Of a stretch of DNA of 64,000 nucleotides, positions 1-7,835 are shown piece by piece. Numbering within the stretch: position 1 is the first letter of the stretch; each line of letters starts with the position of its first letter. The notes beneath the pieces were generated by a model. It saw only the letters and a program-made list of their open reading frames with translations, did not search any database and was not told the origin of the DNA. Source of the DNA: Achromobacter piechaudii NBRC 102461 (GTDB lineage Bacteria; Pseudomonadota; Gammaproteobacteria; Burkholderiales; Burkholderiaceae_B); assembly GCF_001571245.1 (NCBI RefSeq), contig NZ_BCTK01000012.1:248001-312000 (forward strand), read 5' to 3'. The translations under genes and the position numbers were made by a program.

Positions 1-2
1 TG

Positions 3-173
3 TCGGGCGACTACGACTATTACATCCGCATCGCGGTGCGCGATACGCGCGACTATGAACGCCTGCTGCGCGAACAGCTGTACCGCATTCCCGGCATCCG
101 CCACAGCAAATCGTGCTTCGTGCTGCGCCGCTTGAAGGAAACCATGCTGCCGCTGACCGGCCCGGTGGGATAA
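3..173 (+). CDS. Lrp/AsnC family regulator, C-terminal fragment
   Basis: The reading frame enters the window already open and ends at a TAA at 171-173, leaving 56 residues. It reads GDYDYYIRIAVRD, then YERLLREQLYRIPGI, then SCFVLRRLKETMLPL. This is the pattern of the ligand-binding (RAM/AsnC) domain at the C-terminus of Lrp/AsnC regulators, where 'G.yDy.l.v' opens a strand and 's.fvl..vk....lp' closes the domain. The DNA-binding half lies outside the window, so the target genes and effector cannot be named. The next gene is convergent and begins its stop only 9 bases further on. Confidence 0.7.
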   Translation, partial: SGDYDYYIRIAVRDTRDYERLLREQLYRIPGIRHSKSCFVLRRLKETMLPLTGPVG

Positions 174-182
174 GCCGCGCTT

Positions 183-1103
183 TCAGCGCAGCACGAAGTC
201 GTCCGGTTCGGCGGGTGTGGGCAGCGGGCGCACGCCCAGCCCTTCCAGCAGGTCGATCTCGATCACGCGCGCCAGCGCCGACAGCGGCAGGTCGTTTTCT
301 TCCAGGCCGAAGGGGTCTTCAAGCTCGTCGCCCAGGGCGTCCAGGCCGAAGAAGGTATAGGCGATGATGGTGACCGCCACCGGCGTCAGGTATTCCAGCG
401 TGCCTACGAGGCCGAACGGCAGCAGCAGGCAGAACAGCCAGGCCGTGCGATGCAGCAGCAAGGAATACGCGAACGGACAGGGCGTGAACTTGATGCGTTC
501 GCAGGCGGCCTGGATGGCGGCGCATTGCGCCACGCGCTGGGTCAGGCCCTGATAAAGAATGTCGCTGAGTTCGCCGCGCCGCAGGCAGCCGGCCAGATCG
601 CGGTTGATCGCCATGAGCAAGGCGTCGGGCACATTGCGGCAACCGGCCAGCGTGTCGAGCTCGTCTTGCTGCACCCACGGGCGTACCGCCTCGACCATGT
701 CCTGCCCGCGCAGGCGCGCCGCCAGTCCGTAGCCGAATCCGATGCAGCGCCGCACCAGCCGTTCCTGGATGGGGTTGGCCGTGCTGGCCGCCAGCAGCAC
801 CGCGCTTTCGCGGGCCAGGCTGCGCGCCTGCACGATCAGGTCGCCCCACTGCTTGCGCGCTTCCCACCAACGGTCATAACAGACGTTGTTGCGAAACCCC
901 ATGAACACCGACAAGGCCAGGCCGAACAGCGAGAAGGGCACCGCCGTCAGATGCGCGGGCGAGAACCACTGCCGGTGGTACATCCACACGACCACGCACG
1001 ACAGCAGGGTGATGACCAGGATCCTGCTGAGAATGCGCGGGATGATGGAACCGCGCAGTACAAAGAACAAAGCCAGCGCGGAGGGCCGCGGACGGACGAT
1101 CAT
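183..1103 (-). CDS. Bestrophin-like (YneE/UPF0187) membrane protein
   Basis: This 306-residue protein has hydrophobic segments near residues 20-60 and 205-255. It carries the motif FMGFRNNVCYDRWWEARKQW near residue 65, the hallmark of the bacterial bestrophin/YneE family, and GLDALGDELEDPFG near the C-terminus, which resembles the acidic region conserved in that family. Members form pentameric anion or cation channels in the inner membrane; the physiological role in bacteria is mostly unknown. I chose the ATG at 1103. A TTG four codons upstream is also possible, and neither has a strong ribosome binding site. It is transcribed alone, convergent with the Lrp fragment and divergent from the SET gene. 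Confidence 0.8.
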   Translation of the reverse strand: MIVRPRPSALALFFVLRGSIIPRILSRILVITLLSCVVVWMYHRQWFSPAHLTAVPFSLFGLALSVFMGFRNNVCYDRWWEARKQWGDLIVQARSLARESAVLLAASTANPIQERLVRRCIGFGYGLAARLRGQDMVEAVRPWVQQDELDTLAGCRNVPDALLMAINRDLAGCLRRGELSDILYQGLTQRVAQCAAIQAACERIKFTPCPFAYSLLLHRTAWLFCLLLPFGLVGTLEYLTPVAVTIIAYTFFGLDALGDELEDPFGLEENDLPLSALARVIEIDLLEGLGVRPLPTPAEPDDFVLR

Positions 1104-1221
1104 GATGAATATCAAGTAAGGACAAGGCGGCGCTCACTATACGCCTGTCATCCACGTCATGGACGCGTCGATATAATTCTGTTTCGTCTCACCCGCCCCC
1201 CACCGACACGCTGCCGCCTCC

Positions 1222-1938
1222 ATGACCACCGAAGCCACCCCGATCAAGCCCTGGCACGTCGTTCGCCGCTCCAAGCTGCATGGCAACGGCGTCTTCGCCG
1301 CCCGCAAGATCCCAGCCGGCACGCGCATCATCGAGTACGGTGGCGCGCGCATCAGCGCAAAAGAAGCCGACCGGCGCCATCCGACCAATCCCGATGACCC
1401 GTTTCACACTTTCTTCTTCGCGCTCAGTTCGGGCCGCGTGATCGACGGTGGCGACGAAGGCAACGACGCGCGCTGGATCAACCATTCCTGTCAGCCCAAC
1501 TGTGAAGCGCAGGAAGGCAAGCACGGCAAGCGCGTCTACATCGTCGCCTTGCAGGACATCCCGCGCGGCACCGAGCTGTCGTACGACTACGGCCTGGTGC
1601 TGGATGGGCGCATCACCAAGGCGCTGAAAGAAGGCTACCGCTGCCTTTGCGGCACGCCGCCGTGCCGGGGCACGATGCTGGCGCTGCCGAAAAAGAAGAC
1701 GAAGAAGTCCAAGAGTGCGGATGCCGCGCCCGTAGCGGACGCGCCTGTCGAAGCGACTGTCCAGGCGCCTGTCGAAGCGGCCGTGCAAGCGGCCCCGTCC
1801 AGGACAACGGGACGCAAGACCGCGAAAACGGCCACCTCGGCCAAGCCGCTCACGTCTCCCAAGCCCACCAAAACGGCCAGCGCCAAGAAACCCGCCAGCG
1901 CTCCGAAACCGGCCAGTTCCGACAAGACCGTCCCTTAA
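1222..1938 (+). CDS. SET-domain protein-lysine methyltransferase with Lys/Ala/Pro-rich tail
   Basis: The 238-residue protein has a compact SET domain. HGNGVF at residues 20-25 opens the fold, NHSC at 87-90 forms the pseudoknot and SAM site, and ELSYDYG at 118-124 carries the catalytic tyrosine. CLCGTPPCRGT at 141-151 is a post-SET zinc-type cysteine cluster. SET proteins transfer methyl groups from SAM to lysine side chains. From about residue 158 the protein becomes a low-complexity tail rich in Lys, Ala, Thr and Pro with repeated KTAKTA/KPTKTASAKK-type steps, similar to histone H1-like tails. The target is unknown. It is monocistronic, followed by the ribB riboswitch leader. Confidence 0.88.
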   Translation: MTTEATPIKPWHVVRRSKLHGNGVFAARKIPAGTRIIEYGGARISAKEADRRHPTNPDDPFHTFFFALSSGRVIDGGDEGNDARWINHSCQPNCEAQEGKHGKRVYIVALQDIPRGTELSYDYGLVLDGRITKALKEGYRCLCGTPPCRGTMLALPKKKTKKSKSADAAPVADAPVEATVQAPVEAAVQAAPSRTTGRKTAKTATSAKPLTSPKPTKTASAKKPASAPKPASSDKTVP

Positions 1939-2021
1939 AAACGCATCCCTGCGCCGCCCTGTTCCGCCACCCGCGCGGACAGGCGTACAATCGCCGATGT
2001 CGTTAACACGACATGCAGTAC

Positions 2022-2170
2022 GTCTTCAGGGCGGGGTGCAATTCCCCACCGGCGGTATGCCATGCAATGTGGCGAGCCCGCGAGCGCCCGGCGTCCAGTA
2101 CGGACATCGGGGTCAGCAGATCTGGTGAGATGCCAGAGCCGACGGTCATAGTCCGGATGAGAGAAGATGT
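2022..2170 (+). promoter_or_regulatory. FMN riboswitch (RFN element) upstream of ribB
   Basis: The stretch matches the RFN consensus closely. It opens with CTTCAGGGCGGGGTGCAATT and CCCCACCGGCGGTATG, continues with GAGCCCGCGAGCGCC, then GGTCAGCAGATCTGGTGAGA and AGAGCCGACGGTCATAGTC, and closes with CGGATGAGAGAAGATG. These are the conserved bases of the six-stem FMN aptamer. It lies 116 bases before the ribB start, so FMN should shut down ribB expression. A TACAAT at 1986-1991 is a plausible -10 for the transcript, but no good -35 is visible. The gap between the SET gene and ribB holds this element and nothing else I can support. Confidence 0.95.
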
Positions 2171-2286
2171 GCCGCCGCAACACCCCGTCATCCAGGCGCG
2201 CTCGCGCCTGGAACGTCGTATTGCGTACGGCTGTCGATTAGCCCTGAAACGTTTTTCGCCCCCTTTTATTTTGCGAGAGCGTTTCA

Positions 2287-3000
2287 ATGTCCCACTTCAA
2301 TACCCAGCAGTCCCTTCCCAGCCTGGCTTCACAACCGTTCGCCGCCCGCTTGCAGCGCGCGCTGCATCATCTGCGCCTGGGCCGTCCCGTCATCCTCATG
2401 GACGACTTCGACCGCGAAAACGAAGCCGACCTCATCGTCGCCGCCGACAAGCTGACCGTGCCCGTCATGGCCCAACTGATCCGCGACGGCAGCGGCATTG
2501 TCTGCCTGTGCCTGCCCGGCGAAACGCTGGACCGGCTGGAATTGCCGCCCATGGTCGCGCGCAACCAAAGCCGCTTCGCCACCGCTTTCACCGTGTCGAT
2601 CGAAGCCCGCGAAGGCGTCAGCACCGGCGTGTCTGCCGTTGACCGCGTCACCACCATCCGCGCCGCCATCTCGCCGTCGGCCCAAAGCGAAGACATCGTC
2701 AGCCCCGGCCACGTGTTCCCGCTGCGTGCCCAGCCCGGTGGCGTGCTGACCCGCCGGGGCCACACCGAAGGCTCGGTGGACCTGGCCGTGCTGGCCGGCC
2801 TGCGTCCGGCTGGCGTGCTGTGCGAACTGATGAATGCCGATGGCACCATGATGCGCGGCGCCTCGCTGGAACGCTATGCGGCCCAGCACGGCCTGGTCGC
2901 CCTGACCATCGCCGAGCTGGCCGACCATCTGCAAAAGCTGAAGGATGGCCAGGCCGAACCCGTCGATGACGAGGTCCTGGAAATGGCCGCCACGGTCTGA
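2287..3000 (+). CDS. ribB: 3,4-dihydroxy-2-butanone-4-phosphate synthase
   Basis: RibB converts ribulose 5-phosphate to 3,4-dihydroxy-2-butanone 4-phosphate and formate, supplying the four-carbon unit of riboflavin. The 237-residue protein has the acidic metal-binding motif [11 protein letters not shown] at residues 39-49, then [11 protein letters not shown] and [13 protein letters not shown], and [17 protein letters not shown], all hallmarks of the family. It is the single-domain form: no GTP cyclohydrolase II (RibA) domain follows, and the protein ends soon after the DHBP fold. The FMN riboswitch upstream supports the call and gives the regulation. A TetR-type gene follows on the same strand but has its own apparent promoter. 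Confidence 0.96.
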   Translation: MSHFNTQQSLPSLASQPFAARLQRALHHLRLGRPVILMDDFDRENEADLIVAADKLTVPVMAQLIRDGSGIVCLCLPGETLDRLELPPMVARNQSRFATAFTVSIEAREGVSTGVSAVDRVTTIRAAISPSAQSEDIVSPGHVFPLRAQPGGVLTRRGHTEGSVDLAVLAGLRPAGVLCELMNADGTMMRGASLERYAAQHGLVALTIAELADHLQKLKDGQAEPVDDEVLEMAATV

Positions 3001-3194
3001 AGAGCAGACCCGCGCGCAGTCGGGGCGCGCATCGCTGCGTACCCCGATGCGTGCTTCCAGGGGTGATGACAATCCGAAACCATCGCGGAGAATTCGTCGA
3101 TGGCATAATCCGCGCTTGCGGGTGACGAGCCGGATTGCCTGCTGCAACGCTTATGAGCCATTGCTCAGGTTTGATAATCGCCTTGAACGCACCC

Positions 3195-3974
3195 ATGACC
3201 GCTATCCCCCAGCCCCGCAAATCGCCGCGCCAGCAGCGGTCCCAGCAAACCGTCGACACCATTCTGCAAGCCACGGCGCGCGTGTTGGCCGCGCACGGCT
3301 ATGCGGGCACCAATACCAACCTGATCGCTGAAACCGCCGGCGTCAGCGTCGGGTCGCTGTATCAGTACTTTCCGAACAAGAACGCGCTGATCGCCGCGCT
3401 GCACCAGCGCCACGACAACCAGATGCTGGACGTCATCGACGACGTGTTGAACAGCAATCCCGCCGCCACGCTGAAAGAGCGCGTGGCCGCCATCGTGCAG
3501 GCCATGTTGCATGCGCACCTGCTCGAACCCGCGCTGCACCGCGTGCTGGAGCGCGAATTCCCGCTGTTCGACATCCCGGGCGACCACAGCCTGGCCGATC
3601 AGGATATCCATCGCCGCATGCGGCATCTGCTGGAGCTGCATCGCGCCGAGATCGCGCAGCAGGACCGCGATCTGGCCACCTACGTGGTGCTGCGCATCAT
3701 GGAGTCGCTGGTGCACGCGATGGCGCTGGAGCCGCCCGCGGGCTTTGACGCGCGGCAGCTTGAACAGTCGGTGGTCGATGCGGTGATGGGCTATCTGGCG
3801 ACGCCCGGTGCGGCCGCAACGCCCCGGCCAGCGAAGGCGACGAAGCTCAGGACGACGGCGAAAACGGCGGCGGCTGCGAAGGCCGCGCGTCCGGCCAAGA
3901 CAGGCCGGGCTGCAACGCCGGCTGCCTTGCCCACGGCAGCCAAGAAGGCCCCGCGCCGCAAAGCCGCCGGCTGA
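3195..3974 (+). CDS. TetR/AcrR family regulator with Ala/Lys-rich C-terminal tail
   Basis: The N-terminal 60 residues form a TetR helix-turn-helix: ILQATARVLAAHGYAGTNTN, then LIAETAGVSVGSLYQYFPNK, which is the family signature. Residues 60-200 are a helical ligand-binding domain of unknown specificity. From about residue 205 to 259 the protein is a low-complexity tail of Ala, Lys, Arg, Pro and Thr (ATKLRTTAKTAAAAKAA and similar), like that of the SET protein two genes upstream. I chose ATG 3195; an upstream ATG at 3153 is in frame but lies before a -10-like TTTGATAAT at 3170-3178. The target gene is not evident; the next genes are convergent. Confidence 0.86.
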   Translation: MTAIPQPRKSPRQQRSQQTVDTILQATARVLAAHGYAGTNTNLIAETAGVSVGSLYQYFPNKNALIAALHQRHDNQMLDVIDDVLNSNPAATLKERVAAIVQAMLHAHLLEPALHRVLEREFPLFDIPGDHSLADQDIHRRMRHLLELHRAEIAQQDRDLATYVVLRIMESLVHAMALEPPAGFDARQLEQSVVDAVMGYLATPGAAATPRPAKATKLRTTAKTAAAAKAARPAKTGRAATPAALPTAAKKAPRRKAAG

Positions 3975-3995
3975 TCCAACGACAAACGCGCAACG

Positions 3996-4505
3996 TCAAC
4001 GCGACGCGTCCTGGGCCATACGGGCCAGGCAATCGGACGCCTTGCCCACGACGATGCGCGCGCTGCACGCAAGCATCAGGTTCAGGTTCAAGCCGAAGTC
4101 TTCCACCGTGTGGCCATCGGCATCCACCATGCGCGAGATGCCGTCGTCGGCTGCGGCGCCCACGGCCACCTGATCGATCAGCGTGCCGGCCTGGCTGGTA
4201 TAGCCCCACACCGGTTTGCCGCAAGCGATGGCGTAGCCCACTTCAAACGCGGTGCCCGAATCGGGCTCGGCGCCACGGAAGCAGTTCAGGTTGGCCATCA
4301 CCATATCCGCGCGTCGGATCAGCGCCACGTTTTCACGGTAGATCCATTGCGCCAGCGCCGCGCCCGACAGTTCCGGCGGCGCGGTGTTGTCCAGGGGAAA
4401 AAGCCCGTCGAATCCATAGGTGGCGCACAACGCCTTGAGCCGCTGGCCGTGCGCCACGGCATCGGGCAGGAACACATCGAAACCCGCGAGATACACGCTG
4501 CGCAT
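3996..4505 (-). CDS. Nucleoside 2-deoxyribosyltransferase-like protein
   Basis: This 169-residue protein starts MRSVYLAGFDVF and has the sequence DMVMANLNCFRGAEPDSGTA near residue 90, followed by FEVGYAIACGKPVWGY. That is the arrangement of the nucleoside 2-deoxyribosyltransferase/YtoQ-type fold, where the Glu of the FEVGYA motif is the expected nucleophile and the Asp of the preceding loop binds the base. Family members exchange or hydrolyse the base on 2-deoxynucleosides. It is the last gene of a minus-strand run with the flavin reductase 5 bases upstream, so the two are almost certainly cotranscribed. The exact substrate cannot be read from the sequence. Confidence 0.86.
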   Translation of the reverse strand: MRSVYLAGFDVFLPDAVAHGQRLKALCATYGFDGLFPLDNTAPPELSGAALAQWIYRENVALIRRADMVMANLNCFRGAEPDSGTAFEVGYAIACGKPVWGYTSQAGTLIDQVAVGAAADDGISRMVDADGHTVEDFGLNLNLMLACSARIVVGKASDCLARMAQDASR

Positions 4506-4510
4506 AAAAG

Positions 4511-5080
4511 CTACTCCGGTTCTGAAACGTTGAAGGCGTCGCCCGTGGCAAAGAAAGACCCGCCAGCCAGGTAGTGGATCGAACGGCGCTCGTCGCTGGG
4601 AAAGTGCCAGCGATTTTGCGAGTACACATCCGGCGCGGCCCAGGCCGCCACGACTTCGCCGATGAACAGATCATAAGCCTGCTGGTTGTGGGGCTCGGGC
4701 ACCACCTTGCATTCCAGCCAGCCCAGGCAATCGGCCACCAAGGGCGCGCCAATCTTGCTGGCCGCGAACGTGGTCAGGCCTGCGGCCTGGAACTTGTCTT
4801 CGTCGCGGCCCGATTCCGATCCCACCTTGAAGGTCGCGGACGCTTGCGCGCGTGACGGAATGCACAGCGCGAATTCGCCGGACGCCTCGATCAGTTCGCG
4901 CGTGTAGGTGTTCTTGTCCACCACCACAAGCATCTTGGGCGGGCTGAAATCCAGCGGCATCGCCCACGCCGCCGCCATGACATTGCGCGCCTGGCCATGG
5001 GCGCTGGTGACCAGCACCGTGGGCCCGTGGTTGAGCAGCAGATACGCACGCGCCAATTCGACCGGTTCGATGGGGGACAT
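4511..5080 (-). CDS. Flavin reductase-like (FMN-binding split barrel) protein
   Basis: The 189-residue protein has the flavoredoxin/flavin reductase fold: GPTVLVTSAHGQARNVMAAA near residue 20, then PPKMLVVVDKNTYTRELIE, SGEFALCIPSRAQA, and LGWLECKVV. The family binds FMN and usually supplies reduced flavin to a partner enzyme, or acts as a flavoprotein on its own. The start at 5080 is set by AGGAGA eight bases upstream; the open frame runs further 5' but into the SnoaL-like gene. It lies 11 bases after that gene and 5 bases before the deoxyribosyltransferase gene. No monooxygenase partner is visible nearby. Confidence 0.86.
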   Translation of the reverse strand: MSPIEPVELARAYLLLNHGPTVLVTSAHGQARNVMAAAWAMPLDFSPPKMLVVVDKNTYTRELIEASGEFALCIPSRAQASATFKVGSESGRDEDKFQAAGLTTFAASKIGAPLVADCLGWLECKVVPEPHNQQAYDLFIGEVVAAWAAPDVYSQNRWHFPSDERRSIHYLAGGSFFATGDAFNVSEPE

Positions 5081-5091
5081 GGGCGGCTCTC

Positions 5092-5550
5092 CTAGAACAT
5101 GCCGTTCTGGTTGGCGGGGTTTTCGGGAATTTCCTGGCTCACGTCCCAATGCTCGACGATCTTGCCTTTGTCCACCCTGAAGATATCCACAACCGCCTGG
5201 CCACGATCTTCCGGCGAATCGCGCCACTGGTTGTGGATAACCACAAGATCGCCCTCGGCGATCACGCGCTTGATATCGACGATGGCTTGCGGATGCTGGT
5301 CGAAGTAGGGCGGAAAGAAATCCACCATCGGGCCCACGCCATCGCGCATGTAGGGATTGTGCTGCACATAGTTGGGACTGACGTACAGACGCACCGCTTC
5401 GTCGATCTCGCGGTCCTGGAACATCATGCGAAAAAACGCGACGACGATCTCCTTGTTCGACTGGGGCGCGGCCGCCAGCGCCGGCGCGACGGCCAGGCAT
5501 TGGGACGCGACCAGCACACAGGCGGCCAAGGCTTTGCACTTCATACGCAT
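5092..5550 (-). CDS. Secreted SnoaL/NTF2-like protein
   Basis: The 152-residue product begins with a typical signal peptide (MRMKCKALAACVLVASQCLA, cleavage likely after APALAA). The mature part reads NKEIVVAFFRMMFQDREIDE, then YVSPNYVQHNPYMRDG and VDIKRVIAEGDLVVIHN, ending in DIFRVDKGKIVEHWDVSQEI. This is the small cone-shaped SnoaL-like/NTF2 fold seen in predicted SnoaL-like aldol-condensation or hydrolase proteins, with the conserved YVQHNP and EHWD blocks. Its substrate is unknown. It is the first gene of a three-gene minus-strand unit with the flavin reductase and the deoxyribosyltransferase-like gene. The start is uncertain by two codons (ATG 5550 or 5544). Confidence 0.82.
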   Translation of the reverse strand: MRMKCKALAACVLVASQCLAVAPALAAAPQSNKEIVVAFFRMMFQDREIDEAVRLYVSPNYVQHNPYMRDGVGPMVDFFPPYFDQHPQAIVDIKRVIAEGDLVVIHNQWRDSPEDRGQAVVDIFRVDKGKIVEHWDVSQEIPENPANQNGMF

Positions 5551-5631
5551 ACAGACAACTTTCGAATACGCCGACGGGCGGCCTGCCAGTTTACAAATAA
5601 AAACAGCGGCGCCGGCACGCTTGCACAATAG

Positions 5632-5654
5632 AAAAGGAGCCCTTGACGGGCTCC
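5632..5654 (-). terminator. Intrinsic terminator after the NAD(P)-binding gene
   Basis: GGAGCCC at 5636-5642 pairs with GGGCTCC at 5648-5654 around a five-base loop. Read on the minus strand the hairpin is followed by TTTTC. It sits 35 bases downstream of the stop of the minus-strand gene at 5689-6300 and just before the SnoaL-like gene. Confidence 0.75.
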
Positions 5655-5688
5655 CCGGAAAGCAGGCAGAACTTAGCCCGCCAGCGGT

Positions 5689-6300
5689 TCAGTACCCTAC
5701 CGTGTAGCGGCGGCGCGCATGCTTGGGGTTTTCGATTTCATCGACCAGGGCGATGGCGTAGTCTTCCATCGAAATCCAGCTCTTGCCTTCGTCGTCGGCC
5801 AGCAGATGGTCTTCGCCCAGCCGAAACGAGCCTGTGCGCTCGCCGGGTTCGAACATCGCCGAGGGCGACAGGAACGTCCAGTTCAGCACCTTTTCCTGGC
5901 GCAGCGTGTCCAGGAACACGACGCCCGCGCGGGCCTCAGGTTTGTAGGCATCCGGAAATTCGGGCGTATCGATCAGCAGCTTGCCCGGCGCCACCAGCAG
6001 GCTGCCCGCGCCGCCCACCACCAGCAGGCGCGGCACGCCGGCGTTTTTCACGGCGGCGATCAAGGGCTTGGCGTCGGTCGAGACAAAGCGCGTGGCGCTG
6101 ACCACGGCGTCGTGGCCGGTCAGCAGGGGGGTCAGCGCGGCCGGGTCGGTGGCGTCGCCCTGTTGGACGGTCAAGCCCGGTTGGGCGTTGACGTCGGCCG
6201 GGTTGCGGGCGATGCCCGTCACTTGGTGGCCGCGTTTGAGCAGTTCGTCCGCGACGCGCGAGCCGACGCGGCCCGTGATTCCGATCAATGCGATTTTCAT
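5689..6300 (-). CDS. NAD(P)H-binding (SDR-like, atypical) oxidoreductase
   Basis: A 203-residue Rossmann protein. It opens MKIALIGITGRVGSRVADEL with the GxxGxxG dinucleotide motif at residues 7-13, followed by KRGHQVTGIARNPADV and a QGDATDPAAL stretch. The middle carries the VGGAGSLLV motif. This is the NAD(P)H-binding 'NmrA/YwnB' type of atypical short-chain dehydrogenase, which often lacks the Tyr-Lys catalytic pair and may act as a reductase or redox sensor. It is a single gene with its own terminator. Its physiological reaction is not predictable from sequence. Confidence 0.88.
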   Translation of the reverse strand: MKIALIGITGRVGSRVADELLKRGHQVTGIARNPADVNAQPGLTVQQGDATDPAALTPLLTGHDAVVSATRFVSTDAKPLIAAVKNAGVPRLLVVGGAGSLLVAPGKLLIDTPEFPDAYKPEARAGVVFLDTLRQEKVLNWTFLSPSAMFEPGERTGSFRLGEDHLLADDEGKSWISMEDYAIALVDEIENPKHARRRYTVGY

Positions 6301-6454
6301 GGTCTTGCTCCTTGGGAGAGGACCGAGGCGACACGCGGTGCGCGATGCGCCGCCTGCCGCCCCGGATCTGGCAATCCATACTATTCGGTCGAATCCGAAC
6401 AAAAAACCCATTCCATCACACGAGTTTTTTGCAATCCATGCATCAATTGTCGGA

Positions 6455-7381
6455 TCAACCCGCTGCGCGCTGCGCCTGATAAACCTGAAGATGCGAGTAC
6501 GCCACACGCAGATAGGTGGCGTCCACGCCCAGCGTCTGCGCGCGGTGAACCATGTCGCCCACGATGTGATCGGCTTCGACAGGCAGACCCTGACGCAGAT
6601 CACGGAACATGGACGCCGTCATCGGTTGCGTGCGGTCGCTGATCAGGTTCTGCACGAAGGCATCGGCTTCGGGACGCACGGCATGGCCGGATGCCGCCGC
6701 CACGGCCTGGGATTCCTGCAACAGGCTTTTCAGGATGTCGATGCCGTCATCGGTGGAAGCGATCTGGCCGATCGAGCCGCGCATCAGGCAGGTCGCCGCC
6801 GCCAGCGTCGTCAGCATGACGTACTTTTCCCACATGTCCTGGTGGATGTCTTCACTGAGGCGGCTGACGTACTCGCCTCCGGCAAGCGCCTGTTCCAGCG
6901 CCACGCAACGCTCGCTGCGGGCGGGGCCGGCACGCTCGCCGAACACGATGTTCGCATGCTTGCCCAGATGCACCACTTCGCCTTCCGGACCCAGCGTGGC
7001 GTTGATCTGGCACAGCCCGCCCAACACGCGATGCGGCTCGAATTCGCGGTCCAGCACGTCGTATTGCAGCACGCCGTTCATGATGGGCAACACGGCCGTG
7101 TCCGGGCCGACGGCGGGGCGGATGGCCTCGACGGCGCTGGCCAGGTCATAGGCCTTGCAACTGAGCACGACAACGTCGTAATGGCCTTGCAGGGTTTGTT
7201 GCGTGGCAAGCTTCGGGTGCAAGGTGGCGTCGCCCAGCGGGCTCTGAATGCGCAAGCCGTGTTCACGGATACGCGCCGCGCGCGGCTCACGCACCAAAAA
7301 CGTCACGTCCGCGCCCGCCTGGGCGGCGCGTCCGCCGAAATAGCCACCGGTGCCGCCGGCACCCAAAAACAACAACCGCAT
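6455..7381 (-). CDS. Ketopantoate reductase (PanE/ApbA) family protein
   Basis: The 308-residue protein starts MRLLFLGAGGTGGYFGGRAA, an N-terminal NADPH-binding motif (GxGxxG). It continues with VVVLSCKAYDLASAVEAIRP and the block LPIMNGVLQYD, which holds the conserved Asn of the family. A helical C-terminal domain carries EKYVMLTTLAAATCLM with the conserved lysine, then LRQGLPVEADHIVGDMV, the E-x-D loop of the substrate site. Members reduce ketopantoate or similar 2-oxo acids. Several paralogues normally exist, so a role in pantothenate synthesis is possible but not shown. It is transcribed alone. Confidence 0.88.
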   Translation of the reverse strand: MRLLFLGAGGTGGYFGGRAAQAGADVTFLVREPRAARIREHGLRIQSPLGDATLHPKLATQQTLQGHYDVVVLSCKAYDLASAVEAIRPAVGPDTAVLPIMNGVLQYDVLDREFEPHRVLGGLCQINATLGPEGEVVHLGKHANIVFGERAGPARSERCVALEQALAGGEYVSRLSEDIHQDMWEKYVMLTTLAAATCLMRGSIGQIASTDDGIDILKSLLQESQAVAAASGHAVRPEADAFVQNLISDRTQPMTASMFRDLRQGLPVEADHIVGDMVHRAQTLGVDATYLRVAYSHLQVYQAQRAAG

Positions 7382-7835
7382 TCGTCTCTCCTGTTGCCGC
7401 CCGCCTCTGTGACGGGCTGAGATGGAATTATGCGCTTGGCGCGCAGGCTCGCCCAGCCCGGCCGGAACCTGAACGGCCCGTGAACGGTGGCGGAAGGAGA
7501 CGACGCTTATTTCAAGAGTTTCACCAGCCGCCACGTCACGTCCTGCCCGTTGATTCGCGGAAAGATCACCTGATGCATGAAGGTCTGCGGGCCGGTGGGA
7601 AATGCTTCGCACGACCCCGTTCCCGAGATCAGGCGCAAGACTGCTTTTGGGGCGCGGCCAGAAAGGGAAATAATCGCTGATGCGCCTCGGCCGCGTCCGA
7701 GGCTCGCCGAGCAACGCCGCCAGAGACCGCGTCGTAGTTGGGTTCCACCTTCAACGGGCCGGACGTAGCGCGCAGGCGTCGTCTCCGGCACTACGTAGGC
7801 CCGATCTTTCGCAACGCACACCGCGCGCGCCCGGT
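7382..7835. other. 454-base intergenic region with a possible gene remnant
   Basis: No convincing complete gene lies here. On the minus strand, 7507 to about 7650 reads SGTGSCEAFPTGPQTFMHQV and then IFPRINGQDVTWRLVKLLK before a stop, which looks like the C-terminus of a real protein. Upstream of it the frame turns into Arg-rich sequence without a plausible start and runs into the DedA-rhodanese gene in another frame. It may be the stub of a decayed gene. The family is not recognised. Nothing else is visible apart from GC-rich sequence. Confidence 0.3.

Noticed and set aside
5232..5247. DnaA-box dyad in the SnoaL-like gene as a second origin
   Set aside because: It lies inside a coding sequence with no cluster of boxes and no AT-rich element.
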